Origin: JANNOG01 sp031398915
GTDB lineage: Bacteria > Actinomycetota > Actinomycetes > Actinomycetales > JBBAYJ01
Length of the DNA: 43,420 nucleotides
Reading direction: 5' to 3'
Assembly (NCBI GenBank): GCA_031398915.1
Contig: JANNOG010000001.1
Coordinates: forward strand, 1-43,420
Shown in pieces: positions 1 to 8,846 of the stretch. Each line of letters starts with the position of its first letter. Position 1 is the stretch's first letter. A model generated the notes under the pieces. That model did no database searches. It was not told the origin of the DNA and worked only from the letters and a program-made list of their open reading frames with translations. The position numbers and the translations under genes are program-made.

Positions 1-1772
1 TGCCGAGTACCACGGGTCCCCCGAACGCAAGCTCGGGACCGCGCGGATCACGGAAGGATCCGCGTCGGACCCAGCCGACATCGCTCGTGCCACGGGGTGA
101 GCGGCTCTACCAGACGCTGCGAGCGCCCTCGGCGGCTCACCGAACTGTCCTGCGGCGCGCAGCCCACGCCCAGAACCGTCCGGGACCAGCAGTCCACCTG
201 CGGCGGCGCCCAGAGCGGGGCGCACGGCAGTTACCACGAGGGCCGAGACGTCCTCGACGGTCGACGCCCCTCCCAACCGGCTGGTCAACCGCTGCAGCGT
301 GGCGAGACGACCACCCGCATCCAGCGCCTCGGTCAACAATCGCACCCGCTCGAGTGCGTCCCCCACCCGGTCGGCGATCACTGACACCGTCTCGTCCGCC
401 AGATCGTCCGCAGGCTCAGCGCCCCGGTGCTCGACCACCAGGAGCCCGATCACCCCGAGGCGCCCCATCAGCGGTGCCACGACACGAGCCACCCGTGAGG
501 GAGTCGTCCCCACCATGGTCTGGCCCGCCGCCACCGCGTATGCCAGGTCAGGGTCGTCATCGAGGGACAGCCGGCGAAAGGTGGCGGGAACGTCCCGAAG
601 ATCCATCCCGCCGTCGGTCAGCAGGTCCACCCACCGCCCGTCCGGCACGGCGGCGGTATCCCGCAGGTACAGCGCTCGACGACTGCCCCCCAAGGCCGCC
701 GTGGCGTGCTGCTGCCACGCCCGAGCGATCTCGTGCCGAGAGGTCGCCGCCGACAACGCTGCGGTCAGGTCACGAACCCGCGCGAATTGGTCGGCCACCT
801 GCCTGGTCGACTCGCGGGCCTGACGCTCGGCAACGGTGCGCAACTCGGCGCGGTCCCGACCTGCGACCTCGACCGCCAACAGCCACGCCGACAGCACCGC
901 CACGAAGATGAAGAGCTTGAGATACACCAGCCCGACGGCGGGAGACCCGCCCACGTCCGGCCATGGACCGTAGCCCTGGGCGGTCAGCAGGTCCAAGATC
1001 ACCGCCATGACCAACCCACCGGTGAAGACGCCCCGGACCCCGAGTCGCAGCCCGGCCCACAACAGCGCAGCCATCGGCAGGTACGAGACCGGTCGGACGC
1101 CCGTCGCGAACAGCACCAGGCTGAGGACGGTGACGCTGAACAGCACGGCTGCCCACTCCCACCGGGTGCCGCACTGCGATTCGCCCGCCGGACCGGGCCG
1201 CCAGGCGATCAGGGTTGCGCCGACCACCAGCACGCCCAGGCTGTCTCCGGTCCACCACAGGGCGAAGCCGATCACCGGGTCGACCGCCGACGCCGCCTCG
1301 GTGACCGTCCCCATCGTGACGGCGGTACCGATGGCGGCACCGACTGCCGGACCGATGATCAGAGCGGCCACGGCGAACCGCAGCATGCCGGTACGCGTCG
1401 CCAACCCACGCCCTTCACCGTTCCACCGACGCAGCAGGGCGGCTCCGACGATGGGCTCGGCCACGTTCGCCAGGACGAAGCCGGCTGTGGCCGACGGCGA
1501 CGCACCATTGCGAATGTTGACGAGCGTCTCGCCGATGACGATCGCTGCGATGACGACGGGCCAGCGCCGAACCGCGATCAGCGCCAGCGCGGCCAGCGAG
1601 ACACCGGCGGGTGGGAAGAATGCCGGTGTCCCGTATTCACCACCGAATGGGCCGAGAGCCAATTCCCCGCCGAGGACGTACAGCCCGAGAACCGCACCGA
1701 ACAACCAGAGGTCCGCTCGACGCGATGGCGACGCCTCGGTCGGGTTCAGTCCCGACACCAGGGTGGTCGCCA
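1..1772 (-). CDS. MASE1 membrane sensor with GAF domains, C-terminus cut by window edge
   Basis: The minus strand is open from an ATG at 1772 to base 1, giving at least 590 residues with no stop in the window. Residues ~20-300 are a chain of hydrophobic segments with the character of a MASE1 integral-membrane sensory domain (for example the FFPPAGVSLAALALIAVRRW stretch). A charged helical linker follows (~300-335), then a GAF-like region (~340-490), a second helix and the start of another GAF-like domain. MASE1 proteins usually end in a GGDEF/EAL, histidine kinase or PP2C module; here the output domain is off the window, so its enzymatic role is unknown. It is the last visible gene of the chemotaxis operon, 36 nt after cheX, with no strong ribosome binding site at the chosen ATG; a GTG at 1757 is an alternative start. 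Confidence 0.7.
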
Positions 1773-1808
1773 TGTCGGAAAGATATCGGCCGACGCAACC
1801 CCTGGTGA

Positions 1809-2312
1809 TCAGCCAGTTCGGCGCACCGACATGACGACCTTGCGCTCACCCCAGTACGCGCACGCCGTGACGGCGCCCTGCTCGGGACCCGGCGCCGGTT
1901 CGGGGCCCGACGTGCGATGCACGCTGGGTAAACTCAGCCGTGACCCGTCGGGTAGCAGCGATTTGACGGCGCCGCCGACCACATTCGCCAATTCACCCAT
2001 GGCATCGTCGATATCGTCCTCGGTCACACCACTTCCGACCGCCCCACCGAGCATTCTTTCGGTGACCAGCTGAGCACTGTCGCGGGCCAGATTCAACGAG
2101 ACGAGCAGCGGCACCTGGCCGCTCACCCAGACCTCGGCCACGACCGCCTCGTGGTCGACGGGGGCCTGGTGGTCGACGACCGCCTGGTGGTCGACGGTCG
2201 CGACACCGTCGTCACAGCCCGGAACCAGCTCGGCCCACGGGTCGACAAATGACACCCAGGCTGCCCCGAGCACGTCGACCAGGATATCCGGGTCGATCAT
2301 GTCGATGGTCAT
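1809..2312 (-). CDS. cheX: CheX-like chemotaxis phosphatase
   Basis: This 167-residue protein belongs to the CheC/CheX group, which dephosphorylates CheY-P. The signature helix is seen at ~residues 102-118 as GELANVVGGAVKSLL, with the conserved Glu and Asn of the phosphatase motif (E..N). A second half motif is not evident, which fits CheX rather than CheC. The ATG overlaps the cheY stop by 4 nt (ATGA), so translation is probably coupled. Residues ~40-58 carry an unusual VDHxAx hexapeptide repeat encoded by an 18-bp repeat, absent from ordinary CheX proteins. Assigned from the motif plus operon context; substrate activity is inferred. Confidence 0.8.
   Translation of the reverse strand: MTIDMIDPDILVDVLGAAWVSFVDPWAELVPGCDDGVATVDHQAVVDHQAPVDHEAVVAEVWVSGQVPLLVSLNLARDSAQLVTERMLGGAVGSGVTEDDIDDAMGELANVVGGAVKSLLPDGSRLSLPSVHRTSGPEPAPGPEQGAVTACAYWGERKVVMSVRRTG
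2146..2199. repeat. 18-bp in-frame tandem repeat inside cheX
   Basis: Three 18-bp units at 2146-2163, 2164-2181 and 2182-2199 share the 15-mer core GCCTGGTGGTCGACG (one mismatch in the first copy). On the coding strand they give VDHQAV, VDHQAP and VDHEAV-like hexapeptides. The copy number is frame-neutral. Confidence 0.85.
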
Positions 2313-2710
2313 GCGCCCGTCACCGCCGGAAGGTCGAGGACGTCGAGCAGTGCCAACTTGGACAGCAGGTCATCGGGCGAGAAGGGCTTCATCAGGTACT
2401 CGTCGGCTCCCGCTCGCAGCGCATCCTCGATCCGGGAGTACTCACTCTCTGTCGTGATCATGATGAGTCGGACCTCGGCCCAGCGCGGGTCGTCGCGGAC
2501 CTGCTGGACGAAGCTCAGTCCGTCCATCACCGGCATGTTCCAATCCACCGTCGCGACCGCGGGCGGGTGTCCGGCGCCGGCCAGAGACCCCAGCACGTCC
2601 AGCGCCTCCTGACCGTCACCCGCCTCGGCGCAGGTGAATCCGGCGGCCGTCAGTGTGGCGGTCACGATGCGCCGCATCGTCCGGGAGTCGTCCACGACCA
2701 GTGCGTACAT
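2309..2710 (-). CDS. cheY: CheY chemotaxis response regulator
   Basis: A 133-residue single receiver domain. The acidic pair is D7-D8, the phosphoacceptor is D56 (in VDWNMPVMDG), the switch Thr is T86 or T87 and the conserved Lys is K108 (in YLMKPF). This is the full set for phosphorylation by CheA and signalling to the flagellar motor. A Shine-Dalgarno GGGAGGA lies about 9 nt before the ATG. It sits between cheR and cheX, and the cheX phosphatase start overlaps its stop, so kinase output and signal termination are encoded side by side. Confidence 0.92.
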   Translation of the reverse strand: MYALVVDDSRTMRRIVTATLTAAGFTCAEAGDGQEALDVLGSLAGAGHPPAVATVDWNMPVMDGLSFVQQVRDDPRWAEVRLIMITTESEYSRIEDALRAGADEYLMKPFSPDDLLSKLALLDVLDLPAVTGA

Positions 2711-2713
2711 GGG

Positions 2714-3730
2714 TCAGCGTCCTCCCGTCGAGTTGGTGGGCACAGTGCCTGCAGACGTCCGTTGGTCGGGTACGGGGCCCGGGCCGGGCCGCCACATCGG
2801 CGCGGCACCGACCAGCTCACGACGCCAGTCGTCGGTGACTCCCAGCGTGGTCTCCGCCCCACCCAGGATCAGATAACCGTCGGGTCGGATCGTCGCGTGC
2901 ATCCGATCGAGTACGTCGATCTTGGTCTGTACGTCGAAATAGATGAGGACGTTGCGAAGGAAGATCACGTCGAACTGACCCGGCGAGGCGAACGGGCGGG
3001 CGACGTTGAGCGCCTCCCAGCGCACCATGGCGCGTAGCTCCGGCACCACCTCCCACTCGGTCCCGCTGCGGCGCAGCCATTTGACCAGTCGAGTGGCCGG
3101 CAGGCCGCGGTTCACCTCGAGTTGGGAGTAGCGACCCGAGCGGGCCTGCTCGACGATTCGACGGGAGACGTCGGTGCCGAGGATGTCCACGGTCCACCCG
3201 TGGGGTACGACGTCACGACACAGCATCGCGACCGAGTACGCCTCCTGACCCGACGAGCATCCGGCAGACCAGATCCGTAGCCGACGTTCGGTGGCGCGCT
3301 CGCGCACCAACCGCTCGAGCACGGTCGCGCCGAGCGCATCGAAGGGTGTCTTGTCGCGAAACCACGAGGTCTCGTTGACCAGCAGAGCTTCGATGATCGC
3401 CACACAGACCCGGTGATCTCCACCGCGCGCGACAGCCACCAGGGTCTCGGCGTCGGCGAACTCGAATCGGCGGGCCAGCGACGACAGCCGTGAGTCGATG
3501 AGGTACTCCTTGCCGTCGATCGCGTTCGCCGCCTCACGACGGAGGAGGTCTCGGACCCAGTCGAGATCGGATTCGCACAGACCAGGAGCACGAGGCGCGC
3601 TGACCGCCCGTGGCGGCGTCGGCTGCGCGATGCCGATCCCGGTGTCCAGCTGCCCCATGTCTAGCTGATCGACCGGTGCTCCAGCGGACTTGACGGCTGT
3701 CGCGGGTGACGAGCCGACGGACCAGGACAC
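2714..3730 (-). CDS. cheR: CheR chemoreceptor glutamate methyltransferase
   Basis: A 338-residue SAM-dependent methyltransferase that methylates glutamates on the chemoreceptor cytoplasmic bundle during adaptation. An N-terminal helical domain (~50-115, with NETSWFRD as the family hallmark) precedes a Rossmann domain with the SAM loop IWSAGCSSGQEAYS, the acidic ILGTDVS strand and FLRNVLIYFD near the C-terminus. The first ~45 residues are a low-complexity extension. The GTG start at 3730 is supported by GAGGAGGG about 5 nt upstream. It lies 11 nt after the chemoreceptor gene. No partner methylesterase CheB is visible in the window. Confidence 0.92.
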   Translation of the reverse strand: MSWSVGSSPATAVKSAGAPVDQLDMGQLDTGIGIAQPTPPRAVSAPRAPGLCESDLDWVRDLLRREAANAIDGKEYLIDSRLSSLARRFEFADAETLVAVARGGDHRVCVAIIEALLVNETSWFRDKTPFDALGATVLERLVRERATERRLRIWSAGCSSGQEAYSVAMLCRDVVPHGWTVDILGTDVSRRIVEQARSGRYSQLEVNRGLPATRLVKWLRRSGTEWEVVPELRAMVRWEALNVARPFASPGQFDVIFLRNVLIYFDVQTKIDVLDRMHATIRPDGYLILGGAETTLGVTDDWRRELVGAAPMWRPGPGPVPDQRTSAGTVPTNSTGGR

Positions 3731-3741
3731 GGTCGCCCTCC

Positions 3742-5187
3742 TCAGATCCGGAACCCGGCGACGACCGAGGTCAGGGACGCACTGAGGGCACCGAAGTCGG
3801 CTGCCTCCTGGGTTGCCGCCGTCGCGAAGTGAGTGGACTTACCGGCGGCCAGCGTGACGACTCCCAGACCCGCAGCCATGTCGGTCGATCGGACCGCAGC
3901 CTCGTCGAGTGATCGACCCATCTCGGCGGTGGTGGCGGTCTGTTCCTCGACGGCCGACGCGATCGACGTCTGGATGTCATTGATCCGACCGATGATGTCG
4001 GTGATCTCGGTGATGGCGGCCACCACGTCGCCGGTGTCGGCCTGGATCGCCGCCACCCGGGCGCTGATCGCCTCGGTGGCGGCAGCCGTCTGCGTGGCCA
4101 ACCCCTTGACCTCGGTCGCCACCACTGCGAAGCCCAGTCCCGCCTCCCCGGCGCGAGCCGCCTCGATGGTGGCATTGAGGGCCAACAGGTTGGTCTGGCG
4201 TGCGATGGACGTGATGACCTTGACCACCTCACCGATGAGGGCGGACGACTCGCCCAGCCGATGAACGGTGCGGTTGGCGTCTCCGGCGACCTCGACGGCA
4301 TCACTCGCGACCCGGGCGGCGTCCTGGGCGCTCTCGGCGATCTCGCGGATCGACGAGCCCATCTGATCGACACCGGTGACGACGGTCGTGATGTTGCGGG
4401 TGACGTCGTCCGCGGCTCGGGTCACACCCTGCAGTTGCAGCGACGACTCCTCGACGCTGGTCACCACGGTCACCGTCGACTCGGTGAGCGACGCGCTGCC
4501 CTCGGCCAGGCGGTGGGCGCCCGACTGGACCTCACCCAGGGTTTCACGCAGCCGCTCGTTGAGCGTGCCGATGCTGATCACGATCCGGCCGATCTCGTCG
4601 CGACGGTCGGTGGTGGCGGGGACGGAGAGATCGCCGGCCGCGATACGTTCCAACGCCTCGACGGCCTCGCGCAACGGCACCTGCAGGCTGCGGCTCAGCA
4701 GGGCGACGGCGCTGATCGGTAGGAGAACAGCCGTGATCAGGCATACGACGAAGCCGATGAGGGCGTCGCGGGTGGCCTCGTCGGCGCGCGCCTCGGAGAC
4801 CTCCACGGCATCGTCCAGCGCCCCGCGGACACGATCGAACGCGGCCCGGAGCTCGGTGGCGGGCGCGTCGGGCGACGCAGAGATGCGTTCCAGTTCGGTG
4901 ACGGCAGGAACGACTGTCGGGGCGAACTCGAGTCCGCCGAGACCCAGGGCTTCGAGCTGCTGGGTGAGTTCGTACGCCGCCTCGTCGTCGCCGATGGCCT
5001 CGTCGTCGAAGTCGTTGAGGATGACGACCGCCTGCACCACGGTCTGCTGGTCCTGGTAGGCATCACGTTGTCCGGTCAGCGAGGTCAAGCCGACCAGCGT
5101 GAGGATGACCGTCGAGGTCAGGCAGACGGCAGCCAAGCTCAACAGCTTGAGCGGCAAACTCACGTCGTCGAAACTGCCCACCCTCAC
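3742..5187 (-). CDS. Methyl-accepting chemotaxis protein
   Basis: A 481-residue transmembrane chemoreceptor. TM1 is ~11-37, a short ~100-residue extracytoplasmic helical region follows, TM2 is ~142-165, the HAMP domain is ~166-220 and the signalling bundle is ~230-481. The hairpin tip that contacts CheA/CheW is clear at ~328-362 (ARQTNLLALNATIEAARAGE, then GFAVVATEV). The GTG start is chosen because it forms a GTGA overlap with the cheW stop and has a GGGGGGAG ribosome binding site just upstream; longer open sequence upstream is the cheW shadow. No C-terminal CheR-tethering pentapeptide is present. The ligand is unknown; the sensory region is too short for a dCACHE domain and resembles a small helical bundle. 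Confidence 0.93.
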   Translation of the reverse strand: MRVGSFDDVSLPLKLLSLAAVCLTSTVILTLVGLTSLTGQRDAYQDQQTVVQAVVILNDFDDEAIGDDEAAYELTQQLEALGLGGLEFAPTVVPAVTELERISASPDAPATELRAAFDRVRGALDDAVEVSEARADEATRDALIGFVVCLITAVLLPISAVALLSRSLQVPLREAVEALERIAAGDLSVPATTDRRDEIGRIVISIGTLNERLRETLGEVQSGAHRLAEGSASLTESTVTVVTSVEESSLQLQGVTRAADDVTRNITTVVTGVDQMGSSIREIAESAQDAARVASDAVEVAGDANRTVHRLGESSALIGEVVKVITSIARQTNLLALNATIEAARAGEAGLGFAVVATEVKGLATQTAAATEAISARVAAIQADTGDVVAAITEITDIIGRINDIQTSIASAVEEQTATTAEMGRSLDEAAVRSTDMAAGLGVVTLAAGKSTHFATAATQEAADFGALSASLTSVVAGFRI

Positions 5188-5612
5188 CACTCGACTCCCC
5201 CCAGGTCTTCGGCGACGGCCGGGTCGAGGACCAACATCAAGCAGTCGCCCACCACGGCAGTGGCCGACAGGTAACGAGCAGCCTGGGTCGCGACGCTGCT
5301 GGGCACGCGGTCGTGGTCGGCGCCTGGAACGTCGACGACCGATTCGATCCTGTCGACCGACAACCCGACCAACCCTTTGCGTGCCCGAACGATGACCGTC
5401 ATCGGTGACTCGCCGACGGGTAGGCCCAGGGTCGCGGCCAGATGAACCACGGGGACGATCTCGCCACGTAGCCGGGTGAGACCGCGGATCGCAGCCGGAG
5501 CCAATGGGACGTGCCGAATGGGAACCCGACCGATGACCTGATGGACCACGCCGGCGTCGAGGCCGACGACATGGCCGCCGACCAGGAACGTGCAATAGCG
5601 AACGTCAGGCAT
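5184..5612 (-). CDS. cheW: CheW chemotaxis coupling protein
   Basis: A 142-residue single CheW domain that links CheA to chemoreceptors. The family pattern is visible: YCTFLVGG near the start, RGLTRLRGEIVPVVHLAATLGLP in the middle and MLVLDPAVAEDL at the end. The ATG at 5612 overlaps the cheA stop by 8 nt (ATGCCTGA), and its own stop overlaps the chemoreceptor start, so cheA-cheW-mcp are tightly coupled. Upstream in-frame sequence belongs to cheA in another frame and is excluded. Confidence 0.92.
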   Translation of the reverse strand: MPDVRYCTFLVGGHVVGLDAGVVHQVIGRVPIRHVPLAPAAIRGLTRLRGEIVPVVHLAATLGLPVGESPMTVIVRARKGLVGLSVDRIESVVDVPGADHDRVPSSVATQAARYLSATAVVGDCLMLVLDPAVAEDLGGVEW

Positions 5613-7791
5613 GGACACCAGCGGCCTCCGATACCAATCGGTCCACGTCGACGACCTCGATGACCCGCTCGTCGGTGAGGATGTGGGCCGGCGCCCCCGG
5701 CCAGGCCCCCTCTGACCTCGCGCTCTCGACGATGTCGACCACGGCCAGGACGCGCAGCGCCACTCGCTGTCCTCGCAGGCGACAGACCACGACTGCCGCA
5801 TGGGGGTCGATCGGGGCGCCCCCGGTCAGGTCGATCAACAGGACGGCCTCGGCGCCGAGACGCACCACGAGTGAGTCGCCGACGCGATCGATGTCGCTGG
5901 ACGCCACCTCGGCCAGGCGTTCCACGAGGCTCAGTGCGATCGCGACCCGATCGTCCGAGCGGACCGTGACGACGACGAACTCGTCATCCGGAACGGGAAC
6001 GTGACGGGTGATCGATCGTTGAGCGGGAATGGCCGGGTTGTTCGGCTGGATGCCGGTCGAGATGGGTGCCCGCAGCCCGTGCCGGTCGGCGACCCTGGCC
6101 AGGTCGAGCACCAGGGCGATCTGGCCGTCGCCCAGCACCGCCGCGCCGGAGAACACGTCCAGGGTGCGCAACGGCCCGGCCAATGGTTTGACGACGATCT
6201 CTTGGGTGTCGACCACATCGTCGACCAGCAGGCCTACCACGGCACCGCCCGCGGACACCACGACCAGCAGCCGTGGGGCGTCATCGGGCACTGTCGACGG
6301 ACCGCCGAATACGACGCCCAGGTCCAGTACGGGGACCAGGGACCCTCGCCACCGGTGCATCGGCGCGCCCGCGACCAGTTCGACCGGCATCCGCTCGGCC
6401 GCCGGATCGACGTCCACCAGATCGAGGACATGGGTCAGACCCAGGGCATACGGCAGCCCTGCCTGAGTCACGATCAGGGTGGCCGCGATGGCCAGGGTCA
6501 GCGGCGCCCGCAGCCTGATCCGCGATCCCTGGCCCAGGGTCGTGTGCACCTCGACGGTGCCGCCGACCCGCTCCAGACCTGCGCGGACCACGTCCAGGCC
6601 GACACCCCGACCAGACACCGTGGTCACGGCGGCTGCAGTCGAGAATCCAGGCCTGAAGATCAGGTCCAGCACCTCGTCCTGCGTCAGCCTGTCGAGATCG
6701 GCCGCACTCACCAAGCCCTGATCGAGCGCTCGGGCCGCGATCGCGGTACGGGATATCCCCGCCCCGTCGTCGACGATGTCCAACACGATCTCGCCGACGA
6801 CGTGCCCCGCACGCAGCGTGACCGTGCCGCGTGGCGGCTTGCCGGCTGCGACGCGGACTGCCGGGGATTCGATGCCATGATCGACGGCGTTGCGGACCAG
6901 ATGCACCAGCGGGTCGCGAACGGCGTCGAGCAAGGCACGGTCGACCTCGGTATCGCGCCCCTCGACCACCAGATCGACCTGTTTGCCGCACGCCAGCGAC
7001 ACGTCTCGGACCACGCGAGGCAACGTCGCCCATACCTGCCCGACGGGCTGCAATCGGGCCCGCATGACGGATTCCTGCAGCTCGGTCGTGATGAGGTTCA
7101 ACCGCAGCGCGGTTGCGACCGCCACCGAGTCGGCATCGACGTGGGCCTGACGGACCAGCTGGTTGCGGGTGACGACCAGCTCGCCGACCAGACGCATGAG
7201 GGTGTCGAGAACTGCGATATCCACCCGGACGGAGGACGCCCGGACGGAGGACTCGCGCACCAACGACTCCAGTACCTCCGGCGCGGGTGTCGGCGCCGTT
7301 GAGATCGCTGGTGACAGCTCTCGTGAGGACTCAGGTGAGGAAGCTGGTGACGGCACGGCGACGGTCGCGGTGTCGGGGGCTACCGCCCCTGCGATTGTGA
7401 CCTCGTCGTCGCCGAGCACCGAATTCAGGCACGCCATGATGGGCTGGACCTCGTAGCCGGCATCGCTGCCGGTCTGTTCGATCCGCTCCAGCATCGCCCG
7501 CGTGACGTCCAACAGGTGGAGCAGTGCGTCGATCCGCGCCTGCGTCACCATGAGGTCACCACTGCGAAGTCGGGCCAGCAGGTTCTCGCCCGAGTGCGAC
7601 ACCGCTTCGAGGACTGTGAACGCCAGGAAGCCGCTGGTGCCCTTGATGGTGTGGACAGCGCGAAAGACGCCGTCCAACAGGTCCGTTGCGCCAGGGTCGG
7701 CTTCTAGTTGGACCAGGTCATCGTCGAGGCGGTCCAGACTCTCGTGGGACTCGACGATGAACTCGTCGACGATCCCGTCCAGGTCACCCAC
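5605..7791 (-). CDS. cheA: CheA histidine kinase with two CheW-like C-terminal domains
   Basis: A 728-residue chemotaxis kinase. Order: HPt/P1 domain ~1-110 with phosphoryl His47 in VHTIKGTSGFL; a Pro/Ser-rich linker ~135-180 in place of a folded P2; P3 dimerisation ~190-245; P4 ATPase with N-box LVRNAVDHGIE (~296-308), G1 DDGAGI (~341) and G2 GRGVGLDV (~394); P5 CheW-like ~430-575; and a further CheW-like segment ~600-728 that ends the protein. The GTG at 7791 is preferred over the GTG at 7818 because AGGGAGG lies 5 nt before it. First gene of the operon, behind a sigma28-like promoter. Lack of a clear P2 means CheY docking must occur elsewhere (inference). Confidence 0.93.
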   Translation of the reverse strand: MGDLDGIVDEFIVESHESLDRLDDDLVQLEADPGATDLLDGVFRAVHTIKGTSGFLAFTVLEAVSHSGENLLARLRSGDLMVTQARIDALLHLLDVTRAMLERIEQTGSDAGYEVQPIMACLNSVLGDDEVTIAGAVAPDTATVAVPSPASSPESSRELSPAISTAPTPAPEVLESLVRESSVRASSVRVDIAVLDTLMRLVGELVVTRNQLVRQAHVDADSVAVATALRLNLITTELQESVMRARLQPVGQVWATLPRVVRDVSLACGKQVDLVVEGRDTEVDRALLDAVRDPLVHLVRNAVDHGIESPAVRVAAGKPPRGTVTLRAGHVVGEIVLDIVDDGAGISRTAIAARALDQGLVSAADLDRLTQDEVLDLIFRPGFSTAAAVTTVSGRGVGLDVVRAGLERVGGTVEVHTTLGQGSRIRLRAPLTLAIAATLIVTQAGLPYALGLTHVLDLVDVDPAAERMPVELVAGAPMHRWRGSLVPVLDLGVVFGGPSTVPDDAPRLLVVVSAGGAVVGLLVDDVVDTQEIVVKPLAGPLRTLDVFSGAAVLGDGQIALVLDLARVADRHGLRAPISTGIQPNNPAIPAQRSITRHVPVPDDEFVVVTVRSDDRVAIALSLVERLAEVASSDIDRVGDSLVVRLGAEAVLLIDLTGGAPIDPHAAVVVCRLRGQRVALRVLAVVDIVESARSEGAWPGAPAHILTDERVIEVVDVDRLVSEAAGVHA

Positions 7792-7837
7792 CGACGCCTC
7801 CCTGCGGAACGCGCCCACGCACGCCCCTCGTCAGGAG

Positions 7838-7865
7838 TCATCGGAGAGCGAAGATCAGCCCTTGA
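7838..7865 (-). promoter_or_regulatory. Candidate sigma28 (FliA/WhiG-type) promoter for the che operon
   Basis: Reading the minus strand, TCAA (7865-7862) is followed after 16 nt by TCCGATGA (7845-7838). This resembles the flagellar sigma28 consensus TAAA-N15-GCCGATAA at 3/4 and 6/8 positions. Expected transcription start is near 7831, about 40 nt before the cheA GTG. Prediction by eye only. Confidence 0.42.
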
Positions 7866-7870
7866 GGGCT
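7857..7870 (-). terminator. Short hairpin between sugar permease and cheA
   Basis: AGCCCT-CA-AGGGCT (minus strand) forms a 5-bp stem with a TCAA tetraloop directly after the permease stop codon, followed by GATCTTCG. It overlaps the -35 element of the candidate che promoter. The stem is weak for a GC-rich genome, so this may be only partial termination. Confidence 0.3.
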
Positions 7871-7874
7871 CGCC

Positions 7875-8846
7875 TCACCCCTTGAGGCCACCGGCCAACA
7901 GGCCGCGGACGAAATACCGCTGCAAGAAGAGGAACACCAGCATGGGGACGATGATCGAGACGAAGGCGCCCGCGGTGAGGCGCTCCCAGTCCTGACCGCG
8001 GCTACCAGCCAATTCCGCGACTCGAACGGTCAAGGGGGCGATGGCAGAGTTGTCCGAGAAGATGAGGCCGACCAACAGGTCGTTCCATGTCCAGAGGAAT
8101 TGGAAGATCCCGAATGCCGCGATCGCCGGGGTGATCAGCGGCAGGATGATCGACCGGAAGATGCGGGCGTGGCTGGCACCGTCCACCCGCGCCGCCTCGA
8201 TGAGCGAGCGGGGCAGCTCGGACATGAAGTTGTGCAGCAGGAAGATGGCCAACGGCAGAGCGAACACCGTGTGCGCGAACCACACGCGGATGGCCGTCCA
8301 TTCGTCGGTCAATCCCAGACCGCCCGGAAAGAGCGTGAGGCCCGCGACCTCACCGTTGGTGAAGAATCGAAGCAGCGGAATCAGTGCCATCTGGAGCGGC
8401 ACGATCTGGAGCGCGAAGATCCCGACGAACAACAGGTCCCGACCCTTGAAGTCCATCCATGCCAGCGCATAGGCCGCCAGGGTGGCGAACAGCAACGGGA
8501 ACAACACCGACGGAATGACGATGACGAACGAGTTGACGAAGTACTCCGCGAGCTGGCCGGAGTTCGAGCTGGAGCTGAACAGCACCTCGTTGTAGTTGTC
8601 CAGCGTGAATCCGGGGTTCCACGGCAAGGTCCACCAACCGGTATTGGTCAACTCGTTCTCGGGCCTGAACGACGAGATGAACAGACCGAACGTGGGCAAC
8701 GTCCACAGCACCGCGATGGTCACGGCAGCGATCGACGCATACGGATTGGACAGCGCCTTGCGGGCCCGCGACGACGAGGACTCCCTGGGCGGCGCCGGGG
8801 TCTTGGGTGGCGGTGCGGACACAACAGGTGGGGCGGTCGTGGTCAT
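7875..8846 (-). CDS. Carbohydrate ABC transporter permease, MalG/AglG-like
   Basis: A 323-residue inner-membrane permease. After a Pro/Ser-rich cytoplasmic N-terminus (~1-33) come six transmembrane segments. The EAA loop that docks on the ATPase is seen as EAARVDGASHARIFRSIILP (~225-245), followed by FQFLWTWNDLLVG, typical of MalG-type carbohydrate permeases. The ATG overlaps the preceding permease stop (ATGA) and has GAGGGAGA upstream. It forms a heterodimer with the MalF-like partner (family knowledge). No ATP-binding subunit is encoded in this operon, so a shared MsiK-like ATPase encoded elsewhere probably energises it (inference). Confidence 0.9.
   Translation of the reverse strand: MTTTAPPVVSAPPPKTPAPPRESSSSRARKALSNPYASIAAVTIAVLWTLPTFGLFISSFRPENELTNTGWWTLPWNPGFTLDNYNEVLFSSSSNSGQLAEYFVNSFVIVIPSVLFPLLFATLAAYALAWMDFKGRDLLFVGIFALQIVPLQMALIPLLRFFTNGEVAGLTLFPGGLGLTDEWTAIRVWFAHTVFALPLAIFLLHNFMSELPRSLIEAARVDGASHARIFRSIILPLITPAIAAFGIFQFLWTWNDLLVGLIFSDNSAIAPLTVRVAELAGSRGQDWERLTAGAFVSIIVPMLVFLFLQRYFVRGLLAGGLKG

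Noticed and set aside
706..2073. Long plus-strand open frame opposite the MASE1 sensor and CheX genes
   Set aside because: Product is Arg/Gln/His/Pro-rich with no domain; it is the antisense shadow of genuine minus-strand genes. The same holds for long plus frames near 6001-7302 and 16237-18264.
7816..7818. GTG at 7818 as the cheA start
   Set aside because: The GTG at 7791 has a well-placed AGGGAGG and fits the start of the HPt domain better.
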